In this document: positions 9,137 through 17,023 of the stretch, piece after piece
Layout of the letters: the number at the start of each line of letters is the position of its first letter
Position numbering within the stretch: the stretch's first letter is position 1
DNA from: Anaerococcus sp.
GTDB taxonomy: Bacteria > Bacillota > Clostridia > Tissierellales > Peptoniphilaceae
NCBI RefSeq assembly: GCF_022770135.1
Contig: NZ_JALEIL010000100.1
Span: 1 to 36,284 of the forward strand
Length of the DNA stretch: 36,284 nucleotides
Direction: 5' to 3'
Made by a program: the position numbers and the translations under genes
The notes under the pieces: model-generated
Told to the model about the DNA's origin: nothing
The model's input: the letters and a program-made list of their open reading frames with translations, nothing else
Databases searched by the model: none

Positions 9137-10555
9137 TTAGATATAAAGGTCTCTTTGTCCTTGTTTGATTTTTTCTAGATTTTCTCTAGTTGACTCACGG
9201 ACTTCTGGGTTTGGAATGTTGGCAAGTTCTCTTTGGATAAGGGCTTCGGCATCTCTTGCTGTCTTATCACTTGCATAATCTACTACATATTCTTCGAGAG
9301 TTGTGAGGGCGTTTGGATGGCAAATATTACCGATTCCGTGTTTTTTGACCATGCCCATGAAGGTCTCTCCAGTCCTACCCATCCTGTAGCAAGCTGTACA
9401 GAAGCTTGGAACGTGGTCTTTGGATATTAGCCAGTCGATTATTTCATCTAGAGTCCTGTTATCAGATAGTTCGAATTGGTCGCTTCCTTTGGTTTCATTT
9501 TCTGTATATCCACCGACAGAAGTCTTAGAACCTCCAGAAATTTGGGAAATACCAAGATCTAAGAGCTTAGCACGAACCTTTTCGCTTTCTCTAGTTGATA
9601 CGATCATACCAGTATATGGTGCTGCAACCCTGATGCAGGCTACGATTTTCTCAAACATTTCATCAGATAGGGAATTGTCAAAGTCATTTGGATCTATATC
9701 ATCAGCAGGTTGGATCCTAGGAACAGAGATTGTGTGAGGTCCAACGTTAAATCTTGCTTCAAGGTGCTCAGCGTGCATTAATTGGCCAACAAATTCATAT
9801 TCATAAGAATCGAGTCCATACAATACTCCAAGTCCTAGATCGTCGATGCCACCTTGGAAGGCCCTATCCATAGCTTCGGTATGGTATTCGTAGTTAGATT
9901 TTGGACCAAACTTGTGAAGGGACTCGTAATTTTTCTTGTTGTAAGTTTCTTGGAAGAGGATATAGGTTCCGATTTCTGCCTCGTGAAGTTTCCTGTAATT
10001 TTCAACAGTAGTAGCTGCGATATTTACATTGACCCTTCTTATAGCTCCGTTTTTGTGTTTGATATTATAGATTGTATCAATTGACTCTAGTATGTATTCT
10101 AGAGGATTGTTTACTGGATCTTCTCCAGCTTCTAGGGCAAGTCTCTTGTGTCCTAGGTCTTGGAGGGCTATAACCTGCTCGCGAATCTCTTCTTGGCTGA
10201 GCTTTCTTCTTGGAATAGTCCTGTTTTGACCGTGGTAAGGACAATAAGAGCAACCATTTACACAATAGTTAGACAAATACAAAGGTGCGAAAAGCACTAT
10301 TCTATTCGCATAAAACTTGTGTTTAAGCTCTTTGGCAAGATTAAAGATCTCTTCGTTTAGGTCATCTTCCTTACAAGATAAAAGCACGAAGGCTTCCCTG
10401 TGGCTTAATCCCTTAGCCTTTTTTGCCTTATTTAAAATATCTATGATAAGCTCTCTATTATGGGCATTTTCTCTACCATAATCAAGAGTTTCTAAAATTT
10501 CTTCATGGTTAATAAATTCACTAGCCTTGCTAGATTTTGGATTATATACTACCAT
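9137..10555 (-). CDS. hydG: [FeFe] hydrogenase H-cluster radical SAM maturase HydG
   Basis: CVNGCSYCPYH radical SAM motif; C-terminal CTACYRMGRTGETFM Fe-S motif. Confidence 0.95.
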   Translation of the reverse strand: MVVYNPKSSKASEFINHEEILETLDYGRENAHNRELIIDILNKAKKAKGLSHREAFVLLSCKEDDLNEEIFNLAKELKHKFYANRIVLFAPLYLSNYCVNGCSYCPYHGQNRTIPRRKLSQEEIREQVIALQDLGHKRLALEAGEDPVNNPLEYILESIDTIYNIKHKNGAIRRVNVNIAATTVENYRKLHEAEIGTYILFQETYNKKNYESLHKFGPKSNYEYHTEAMDRAFQGGIDDLGLGVLYGLDSYEYEFVGQLMHAEHLEARFNVGPHTISVPRIQPADDIDPNDFDNSLSDEMFEKIVACIRVAAPYTGMIVSTRESEKVRAKLLDLGISQISGGSKTSVGGYTENETKGSDQFELSDNRTLDEIIDWLISKDHVPSFCTACYRMGRTGETFMGMVKKHGIGNICHPNALTTLEEYVVDYASDKTARDAEALIQRELANIPNPEVRESTRENLEKIKQGQRDLYI

Positions 10556-10662
10556 ATTACCTCCCTTTATAAATTCATTTATATTATAATACTTATTGGC
10601 TTAAAATGAAAATTTATCTATCTTTTAAGGGTAAATTTTCCCTAAAAATTATAAAAATCTGC

Positions 10663-10668
10663 TATAAT
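10663..10668 (+). promoter_or_regulatory. Probable -10 element for the 33-aa peptide gene
   Basis: tgcTATAATta about 46 bp upstream of the ATG; -35 weak. Confidence 0.4.
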
Positions 10669-10714
10669 TAAATTGTTATCATCCCTATACTGGTAACAGT
10701 TAGGAGGTGTTAAA

Positions 10715-10816
10715 ATGTCAAAATTACATTCCTTATTGTTTGCTATCGCGATAAACATAGCGAGTTACTATGTATGTAAGTGGTTAGATAGCAAGTTTTC
10801 AAATGATGATAACTAG
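10715..10816 (+). CDS. 33-aa single-TM peptide (type I toxin-like)
   Basis: Not in the ORF track. RBS AGGAGGTG then ATG; MSKLHSLLFAIAINIASYYVCKWLDSKFSNDDN: one hydrophobic helix and a charged C-terminus, followed by a terminator. Confidence 0.6.
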   Translation: MSKLHSLLFAIAINIASYYVCKWLDSKFSNDDN

Positions 10817-10824
10817 CCCAAAAT

Positions 10825-10858
10825 AAAAAGCAGGAGCTGCAACTCCTGCTTTTTATGT
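10825..10858 (+). terminator. Intrinsic terminator of the 33-aa peptide gene
   Basis: AAAAAGCAGGAG-ctgcaa-CTCCTGCTTTTT perfect 12-bp stem with T-tract. Confidence 0.85.
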
Positions 10859-10972
10859 GTTAAAATTAATTACATTCCCTATATGATATCATTATACTAA
10901 GCTATGATCTTTTAAGCAAATTTTAGTTATAGATATAAAAAACTAATACTTATACAAATTATTTCAAATTAT

Positions 10973-11001
10973 TTGACAAGGAAAAAATACCATGGTATTA
11001 T
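10973..11001 (+). promoter_or_regulatory. Promoter of the met T-box / metNIQ operon
   Basis: TTGACA - 17 nt - TATTAT. Confidence 0.7.
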
Positions 11002-11034
11002 AGGATTATCAAATAAATAAAGTTTTGACACCAT

Positions 11035-11284
11035 TTGAAAAGAAGAGTAGTCTAGAAAGATATTCTACAGAGAGCCCCGTTTGGTGAAAGGGGTGGATGT
11101 TGATTTAGATGAAGATGGCCTTTGATGGGATAGTTCGATATTAGAGCTATACGGGTCTTCCCGTTACAGAAGTAGAGTATGTCTGTACTTGATGAGTGCC
11201 TATGCGTGTGAACGTATATGAATTAAGGTGGTAACGCGAATTTTCGTCCTTAGTTTCCTTCGGGAAGCTGGGGACTTTTTTTAT
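11035..11284 (+). ncRNA. T-box leader, Met specifier (AUG)
   Basis: AGAGA motif, GGTGAAA, specifier context gaagATGg at 11115-11117, T-box AATTAAGGTGGTAACGCG, terminator GTCCttagtttccttcgggaagctgGGGAC + T-tract. Confidence 0.9.
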
Positions 11285-11305
11285 TACAAGTTTAGGAAGG
11301 GAAAT

Positions 11306-12334
11306 ATGATTGAGTTAAAGAATATTACAGTCGACTTTGATGGCTTCAAGGCAGTCGATGATGTAAGTATCAAAATTGAAAAGCAAGATGCCTACGGGAT
11401 TGTGGGCTTTTCTGGAGCGGGTAAGTCGACTCTAGTAAGGACTATCAACCTTCTCCAAAGACCAACTGAAGGAGAGGTAATAGTAAAGGGAGAAAGACTC
11501 CTCGACTTATCTAATAAGGAATTGAGAAATAGGAGAAAGAAGATCGGCATGATCTTCCAACACTTCAATCTTTTGAATAATATTACAGTTTTGGATAATG
11601 TAATCTTTCCAATCAAAAGAGATAAAATACCAAAGGAAGAAAAGATCAAGAAAGCTAAAGAGCTTTTAGAGCTTGTGGGAATCGGCGATAAGGCTGACTC
11701 CTACCCAAGAGAGCTTTCCGGTGGGCAAAAGCAAAGATGCGCTATAGCCCGTGCCCTTGCCTCAGATCCTGAGATTCTTCTGTGTGATGAGGCGACAAGT
11801 GCCCTAGATCCAAAGACTACCAAGCAAATCCTAGCTCTCCTTAAGGAGCTCAATGAGAAGCTTAAGCTTACGATTGTAATCATCACCCACCAGATGGAAG
11901 TTGTAAAAGACCTTTGCAATAAATGTGCCGTGATGCAAGGCGGAAGGGTTATAGAAGAAGGAAATACCTTGGACATATTCTCCGACCCAAAAGAAGAACT
12001 TACCAGAGAGTTTGTAGAAACTTCAACTAATGTCGAAGCTACAATCGAAGAAGTTAAGGAAAATATAGGAATCTTAAAGGAAGATGAAATCCTAGTCCAA
12101 CTTAACTACAAGGGAGCAAGCACAACCGAGCCTCTTATCAATGAAATCTATGATAAGTTTGGCATAAAGACCAACATCCTTGCAGCAAATATAGAATTTA
12201 TTAGCCAAACACCAGTGGGTAACCTCATAGTTACCTTTAAGGGATCAAATGGAAGTCTTGACGAAGTGCTTAGTTATTTAGAAGAAAGAGATGTAAGAAT
12301 TAGAATTTTAGGAGGTAGAGATGGGATACTTTGA
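11306..12334 (+). CDS. metN: Methionine ABC transporter ATP-binding protein MetN
   Basis: Walker A GFSGAGKST, LSGGQKQR, LLCDEATSALDP, C-terminal NIL domain. The track start at 11228 lies inside the T-box; ATG at 11306 preferred. Confidence 0.92.
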   Translation: MIELKNITVDFDGFKAVDDVSIKIEKQDAYGIVGFSGAGKSTLVRTINLLQRPTEGEVIVKGERLLDLSNKELRNRRKKIGMIFQHFNLLNNITVLDNVIFPIKRDKIPKEEKIKKAKELLELVGIGDKADSYPRELSGGQKQRCAIARALASDPEILLCDEATSALDPKTTKQILALLKELNEKLKLTIVIITHQMEVVKDLCNKCAVMQGGRVIEEGNTLDIFSDPKEELTREFVETSTNVEATIEEVKENIGILKEDEILVQLNYKGASTTEPLINEIYDKFGIKTNILAANIEFISQTPVGNLIVTFKGSNGSLDEVLSYLEERDVRIRILGGRDGIL

Positions 12335-12986
12335 TTATGCCCTATCCATATCAGATAGGATTGTAAAAGAAACTTGGGCCACCCTACACATGCTTGTCGT
12401 TTCTGCAATATTTGCAGGAATCTTCGGCCTCATACTTGGAGTAATTCTCGTTGTGACAGACAGGGGAAGGATATTAGAAAACAGAAAGCTTTACTCAGTG
12501 CTTGATAAGATAACCAATACCTTTAGGGCAATCCCCTTTGTAATCTTGCTTGCCCTAATCGCACCTATAACCAAGCTTATAGTTAACACCAGAATAGGTC
12601 CTACAGCAGCTATAGTTCCCCTAATATTTTCAACAGTGCCATTTTTCGCTAAACAAGTCGAACAGGCCCTAGCCGAAGTAGATTCTGGAGTGATAGAAGC
12701 AGCAGAAGCAATGGGTAAGGGACCGGTTGAGATAATCTGGTCAGTTTATCTAAGAGAAGGACTTCCTTCCCTAATCAGAGCCTCATCCATAACCCTAATA
12801 TCCCTACTAGGTCTTACAGCAATGGCTGGATTAATCGGTGGAGGCGGAATCGGAGATCTCGCCATAGCGGTAGGATACCAAAGGTACAAGGACGACGTAG
12901 TTCTAGTATCTGTAGTAATAATCTTAATCATAGTATTTATAATCCAAGGAGTATCAAACATACTCATCAGAAAGACTAGCCACTAG
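12321..12986 (+). CDS. metI: Methionine ABC transporter permease MetI
   Basis: Binding-protein-dependent permease motif EAAEAMGKGPVEIIWSVYLREGLPSLI; overlaps metN. Confidence 0.92.
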   Translation: MGYFDYALSISDRIVKETWATLHMLVVSAIFAGIFGLILGVILVVTDRGRILENRKLYSVLDKITNTFRAIPFVILLALIAPITKLIVNTRIGPTAAIVPLIFSTVPFFAKQVEQALAEVDSGVIEAAEAMGKGPVEIIWSVYLREGLPSLIRASSITLISLLGLTAMAGLIGGGGIGDLAIAVGYQRYKDDVVLVSVVIILIIVFIIQGVSNILIRKTSH

Positions 12987-12994
12987 GAGGAAGT

Positions 12995-13822
12995 ATGAAA
13001 AAAATATTTGGAATTATATCGGCTCTGGCCCTCGCAGTTTTAATTACAAGCTGTGGTGGGGCAGAGAAAAACGAAAGCAAGGAAACTCTTAAGCTTGGAG
13101 TAGTAGGCGAGAGAAATACCGAATACGAAAATGCCATCAAAAGATACGAGAAGGATACTGGCAAAAAGATTGAGCTTGTAAGATTTAACGACTACAACCA
13201 ACCCAACGATGCCCTAAAAGACGGAGACATCGACCTATCGTCCTTTGCGACCTATATATTTATAGAAGACTATAACAAAAACCAAAATGCAGACTTCACT
13301 TATCTTGCAGATACAATAATATCGCCGATGGGAGTTTACTCACAAAAGATTAAAGACATAGTAGAAATCCCTGAAGGAGGCAAGATTGCCATACCTGTTG
13401 AAGTATCAAACAACTCCAGAGCCCTATACATCTTGGAATCTGCAGGAGTGATCAAGATTAAGGAAGGAAGCGGAGACTTTATAACCCTAGATGATATAGC
13501 AGAAAACCCTAAAAACATTGAGTTTGTAGAGCTTCCAGCAGATCAAGTATCAAGAGCCCTAGAAGATGTTGATGCAGCCCTTATCAATTCTGATATGGCC
13601 ATGGAAGCAGGACTTTCACCAACAGAAGATTCAATCTTTCTTGAAGATCCAGAAAACGAAAGAGCCAAGAACTTCATAAATGTAATAGCAGTAAAAGAAA
13701 ATAATAAGGATAATGAAGATATCAAAAATTTCATAGAAAACTATTATCTAACAGATGAAACAAAAAAGGTCATAGAAGACGAATACAAGGGAGCAGTAAT
13801 CCCAATATTTAAACTAAGATAG
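12995..13822 (+). CDS. metQ: Methionine-binding lipoprotein MetQ (copy 1)
   Basis: Lipobox ITSCGG; NLPA family body (DLSSFATYIFIEDYNK, QVSRALEDVDAALINSDMAMEAGL). Confidence 0.88.
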   Translation: MKKIFGIISALALAVLITSCGGAEKNESKETLKLGVVGERNTEYENAIKRYEKDTGKKIELVRFNDYNQPNDALKDGDIDLSSFATYIFIEDYNKNQNADFTYLADTIISPMGVYSQKIKDIVEIPEGGKIAIPVEVSNNSRALYILESAGVIKIKEGSGDFITLDDIAENPKNIEFVELPADQVSRALEDVDAALINSDMAMEAGLSPTEDSIFLEDPENERAKNFINVIAVKENNKDNEDIKNFIENYYLTDETKKVIEDEYKGAVIPIFKLR

Positions 13823-13873
13823 GTTATTAAGATTAATATCTTTAATAATATAAATGTAAATTATAGGAGGAAT

Positions 13874-14737
13874 ATGATGAAAAAATTTACAAAAATCGCT
13901 CTAGCACTTGCTCTAGTCCTAGGATTTAGCGCATGTGGAGCAAACAAGGAAGCGAAACCAGGAGACACTAAGGAAGAAGTAAAAACAGAGGAGACTTCCA
14001 AAAAAGAAGACGGCACAATTAAAATTGGTGTAGTTGGTGAATACAACGACGTCCTAAATGAAGTAATCAAAAGATACGAAGAAGGAACAGGCAAAAAGGC
14101 AGAGCTTGTAATTTTCTCAGACTACAGCCAACCAAATGAAGCCCTTCTTGCTGGAGATATCGACCTAAACGCCTACCAACACTACAAATTCCTAAACGAA
14201 TTTAATGAATCAAAGGGATCAGACCTAGTATCAATCGGAGATACAATGCTTGCCCCAATGGCCCTATACTCAAACAAGCTCAAATCAATTGACGAGCTAG
14301 AAGACGGAGCCAAAATCGCCATACCTAACGATCCAACAAACGGAGCAAGAGCCCTCTTCCTACTTCAAGAGGCAGGCCTAATCAAAGTTGAAGGCGAAGC
14401 AGGCGACCTAATAGGACTAGACAAAGTAACAGACAACCCTAAGAACCTAGAACTAATAGAAATGGACGCATCCCAAACAACAAGAAGCCTAGACGACTGC
14501 GACCTAGCAGCAGTAAACGATACCTTCGCCCTAGACGCAGGACTAGATAAAGAAACCGCAATATTCAAAGAAGACCCAAAAACAGAATCAGTAAAACAAT
14601 ACATCAACCTAATAGCAGCAAGAAAAGAAGACGAAAACAACGAAGACTACAAAGAATTCGTAAAATACTACCAAACAGAAGAAACCAAAAAAGACATGGA
14701 AGAAATAACAGAAGGAGCATGGATACCAGCTTGGTAA
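13874..14737 (+). CDS. metQ: Methionine-binding lipoprotein MetQ (copy 2)
   Basis: Lipobox FSACGA; NLPA family (DLNAYQHYKFLNEFN, QTTRSLDDCDLAAVNDTFALDAGL). Confidence 0.9.
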   Translation: MMKKFTKIALALALVLGFSACGANKEAKPGDTKEEVKTEETSKKEDGTIKIGVVGEYNDVLNEVIKRYEEGTGKKAELVIFSDYSQPNEALLAGDIDLNAYQHYKFLNEFNESKGSDLVSIGDTMLAPMALYSNKLKSIDELEDGAKIAIPNDPTNGARALFLLQEAGLIKVEGEAGDLIGLDKVTDNPKNLELIEMDASQTTRSLDDCDLAAVNDTFALDAGLDKETAIFKEDPKTESVKQYINLIAARKEDENNEDYKEFVKYYQTEETKKDMEEITEGAWIPAW

Positions 14738-14828
14738 GCGCTGCTACCCGACCTGGTAGGGTCGCAAAGTAGTGAAGCGCTTTGCGATTTATTATCTCAC
14801 TTGTTTGAAAGAACAAGTGAGACTACAT

Positions 14829-14888
14829 ATGAGCGAGAAATCTCCTAAATGGAGATTTCGAAGCGGCGTTAATCCAAAGAAAGAGTAA
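14829..14888 (+). CDS. Possible micro-ORF in repeat copy 1 (19 aa, probably interrupted)
   Basis: MSEKSPKWRFRSGVNPKKE*, in frame beyond the stop with SFEIKIASSHLFRKTSETTYEQEFS*. Confidence 0.2.
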   Translation: MSEKSPKWRFRSGVNPKKE

Positions 14889-14946
14889 TCCTTCGAGATA
14901 AAAATAGCGTCATCTCACTTGTTTAGAAAAACAAGTGAGACTACAT

Positions 14947-15078
14947 ATGAGCAAGAATTTTCCTAAATGGAAAATTCGCAGCGGAGTGATTCTGGAGAAA
15001 GCCAAACTGACCCGAGTTAGCGAAGCTCTTAGCAATTTAAAGTATCTCTTGTTTAGAAAAAACAAGTCAGATACATAG
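14947..15078 (+). CDS. Possible micro-ORF in repeat copy 2 (43 aa)
   Basis: MSKNFPKWKIRSGVILEKAKLTRVSEALSNLKYLLFRKNKSDT*; shares SxxxPKWx[FI]RSGV with copies 1 and 3. Confidence 0.3.
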   Translation: MSKNFPKWKIRSGVILEKAKLTRVSEALSNLKYLLFRKNKSDT

Positions 15079-15479
15079 GAGCAAGAAATACCCTAAATGG
15101 GTATTTCGTAGCGGAGTAAAATTCGGTCACATCCAATTTGACCCGCAGTAGTGAATATGGTAATCTCAAAGAAAAAGTATGCTCTCGAAAGATCAAAAGA
15201 AAAAGCTTAGTCATGCTTATTTGAAAACAAAAATATCAAAAATATGTTTCGAATTTCCTAAGATGCTTATATAGGAAAGAACAAGCACAAGACTATAAAA
15301 AAGATTTTAGATTTAGTCTTCGACTCTCCGAAAGCTATCTAAAATCAATCACTTCCAAAACTAAATACCTTAGCAAAATGCTGGCTCATTATTTTCTAAA
15401 AGTATTTGTCTCTCCAAGATTTGAAATAATAGTCATGGAAAATATGGGCTGGTATTTTTTTACCCAAAAGGAGGTCTAA

Positions 15480-16667
15480 ATGAAAATTTTAAAAGAAAAT
15501 AAAGCATCTCTTATATTATTACTGTCAATGTTTGTTGGAGCTATCCTAGGACTTATCTTAGGAGAAACTGCAAAGTGCCTGGAAGGAGTAGCCAATATCT
15601 TCCTAAATCTCTTGTATGTATCAATAGTTCCAATGATTTTTACATCAATTGTATCTTCGATTACAGGAATGAAGACGACAAAGACTATAGGAAAGATCCT
15701 AGGACTTATGTTTCTTATATTTATTATCACAGGCTTATTTGCAGCAATTTACATGATAGTTTTTACTCAAATATTTGACCCTAGCAAGAATGCTGCCCTT
15801 AATTTCCAGGATTTTGAAATAGAGAAAAGTCCGAGTATCGATCTTTTATCCATGCTTACGGTTGATGATTTTTATAAATTACTTTCTAGGGAAAATCTAA
15901 TGGCCCTTATAGTCTTCTCCTTCTTCGTAGGACTTGCTATATCTAAGCTTGCTAATGAGGCAAGGCTTGTAAAGGACTTTATAGACCAATCCTCTAAGGT
16001 AGTTACAAAGATTATCTCATATATAATGAAGCTTGCTCCAATAGGCTTGGGTGCTTACTTTGCAGTCCTTTTAGGAGAAAATGGCAGCCAGATTGTAGGA
16101 CCCCTATCAAGGACAATCCTTATATTTGCCCTAGCTTCAATAATATATTTCTTCTTTGTGAATTTCATCATGGCCTTTATTGGAGGAGGACTTAAGTCTT
16201 GCAAGAAGCTATTTACATATATGTGGCCACCAGTTCTTACAGCCTTTGGGACGAGCTCCTCTGCGGCAGCCCTTCCTCCCAATCTTGAGGCAGGAAGAAA
16301 AATTGGAATCAGAGAAGACGTAAATTCAATAGTCCTTCCCATAGGGGCAAATCTCCACAAGGACGGAACGGTCTTGATCCAAATAATAAAAATTGCCCTC
16401 TTGTGCCCTATATTTGGCATAGACTTACTAGATCCCTCTAATCTCTTGACAGCTATAGCAGTATCAGTCATAGCTTCATCAGTTATGGGGGCAGTTCCGG
16501 GAGGAGGCTACACTGGAGAGATATTCCTCATATCAGCCTTTGCCTTCCCTCAAAGCTCGATTCCAATCATGGTCCTAATAGCAACCATAGTAGATCCCCT
16601 AGCCACAGCCATCAACACAAGCACAGACTTAGGGGCTGCTATGATAGTAGAAAGATTTGTAAAATAA
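15480..16667 (+). CDS. Dicarboxylate/amino acid:cation (Na+/H+) symporter, DAACS family
   Basis: GTSSSAAALPPNLEAGRKIGI, GANLHKDGTVL, VDPLATAINTSTDLGAAMIVERF. Confidence 0.92.
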   Translation: MKILKENKASLILLLSMFVGAILGLILGETAKCLEGVANIFLNLLYVSIVPMIFTSIVSSITGMKTTKTIGKILGLMFLIFIITGLFAAIYMIVFTQIFDPSKNAALNFQDFEIEKSPSIDLLSMLTVDDFYKLLSRENLMALIVFSFFVGLAISKLANEARLVKDFIDQSSKVVTKIISYIMKLAPIGLGAYFAVLLGENGSQIVGPLSRTILIFALASIIYFFFVNFIMAFIGGGLKSCKKLFTYMWPPVLTAFGTSSSAAALPPNLEAGRKIGIREDVNSIVLPIGANLHKDGTVLIQIIKIALLCPIFGIDLLDPSNLLTAIAVSVIASSVMGAVPGGGYTGEIFLISAFAFPQSSIPIMVLIATIVDPLATAINTSTDLGAAMIVERFVK

Positions 16668-16670
16668 AGT

Positions 16671-16891
16671 AGGGGGCTGTTGCAGAATGAATAAATCGTA
16701 CCATTATCGTTAGAAGAACCTCCACGGAAAGTCTCAATAAGCCGACGGGCTAATCGCCTCCATCAGTCGGCAGGCAGCCTCCATGAGCCGGCGGACTTTC
16801 TTGGCCTACCGGCCAGGAGAGGTAAAATTTCCTAAGAGAACCTTCTAACGATGGTACGATGATTATTCATAGTTTTGTAACAGCCCCTTTT
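16671..16891. mobile_element. MITE-like element
   Basis: Left gggggctgttgcagaatgaataaatcgtaccattatcgttagaag; right reverse complement aaaaggggctgttacaaaactatgaataatcatcgtaccatcgttagaagg; no internal transposase. Confidence 0.7.
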
Positions 16892-17023
16892 ACGTACAAT
16901 CTTTTCTGATTTTCTGTATGGATATCGTGTTTATAGTCATAGGGACAGGGTAAGTGAATAAGGTGGGGCTTTATGAAATAAAACTTAAAGCCTTAAATTA
17001 AAATACTAGGGGGGAGATTAATT

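Larger units (their letters stand above)
14760..15300. repeat. Tandem array of degenerate two-hairpin repeat units (three clear copies plus decayed copies)
   Basis: Hairpin A at 14795-14822, 14913-14940, 15043-15073; hairpin B at 14837-14859, 14955-14977, 15085-15107; spacings 118 and 130 bp; conserved linker GACTACATATGAGC and flank AGCGGMGT; remnants at 15214-15262 and 15264-15297. Confidence 0.85.

Noticed and set aside
9233-10360. Several plus- and minus-strand ORFs (9233, 9420, 9854, 10077, 10160)
   Set aside because: All lie within the intact hydG coding region; composition typical of shadow ORFs.
11228-11305. Track start of MetN at 11228 (MVTRIFVLSFLREAGDFFYYKFRKGN extension)
   Set aside because: This segment is the T-box antiterminator/terminator; ATG at 11306 with an upstream RBS gives the normal MetN N-terminus.
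14604-14816. 70-aa minus-strand ORF with hydrophobic Leu/Phe-rich tail
   Set aside because: Mostly antisense to metQ copy 2; hydrophobicity follows from the A/C-rich sense strand.
14795-15107. Possible CRISPR array
   Set aside because: Repeats are two long hairpins per unit with 118/130-bp spacing, internal divergence and no uniform short repeat or unique spacers; no cas genes in the window.
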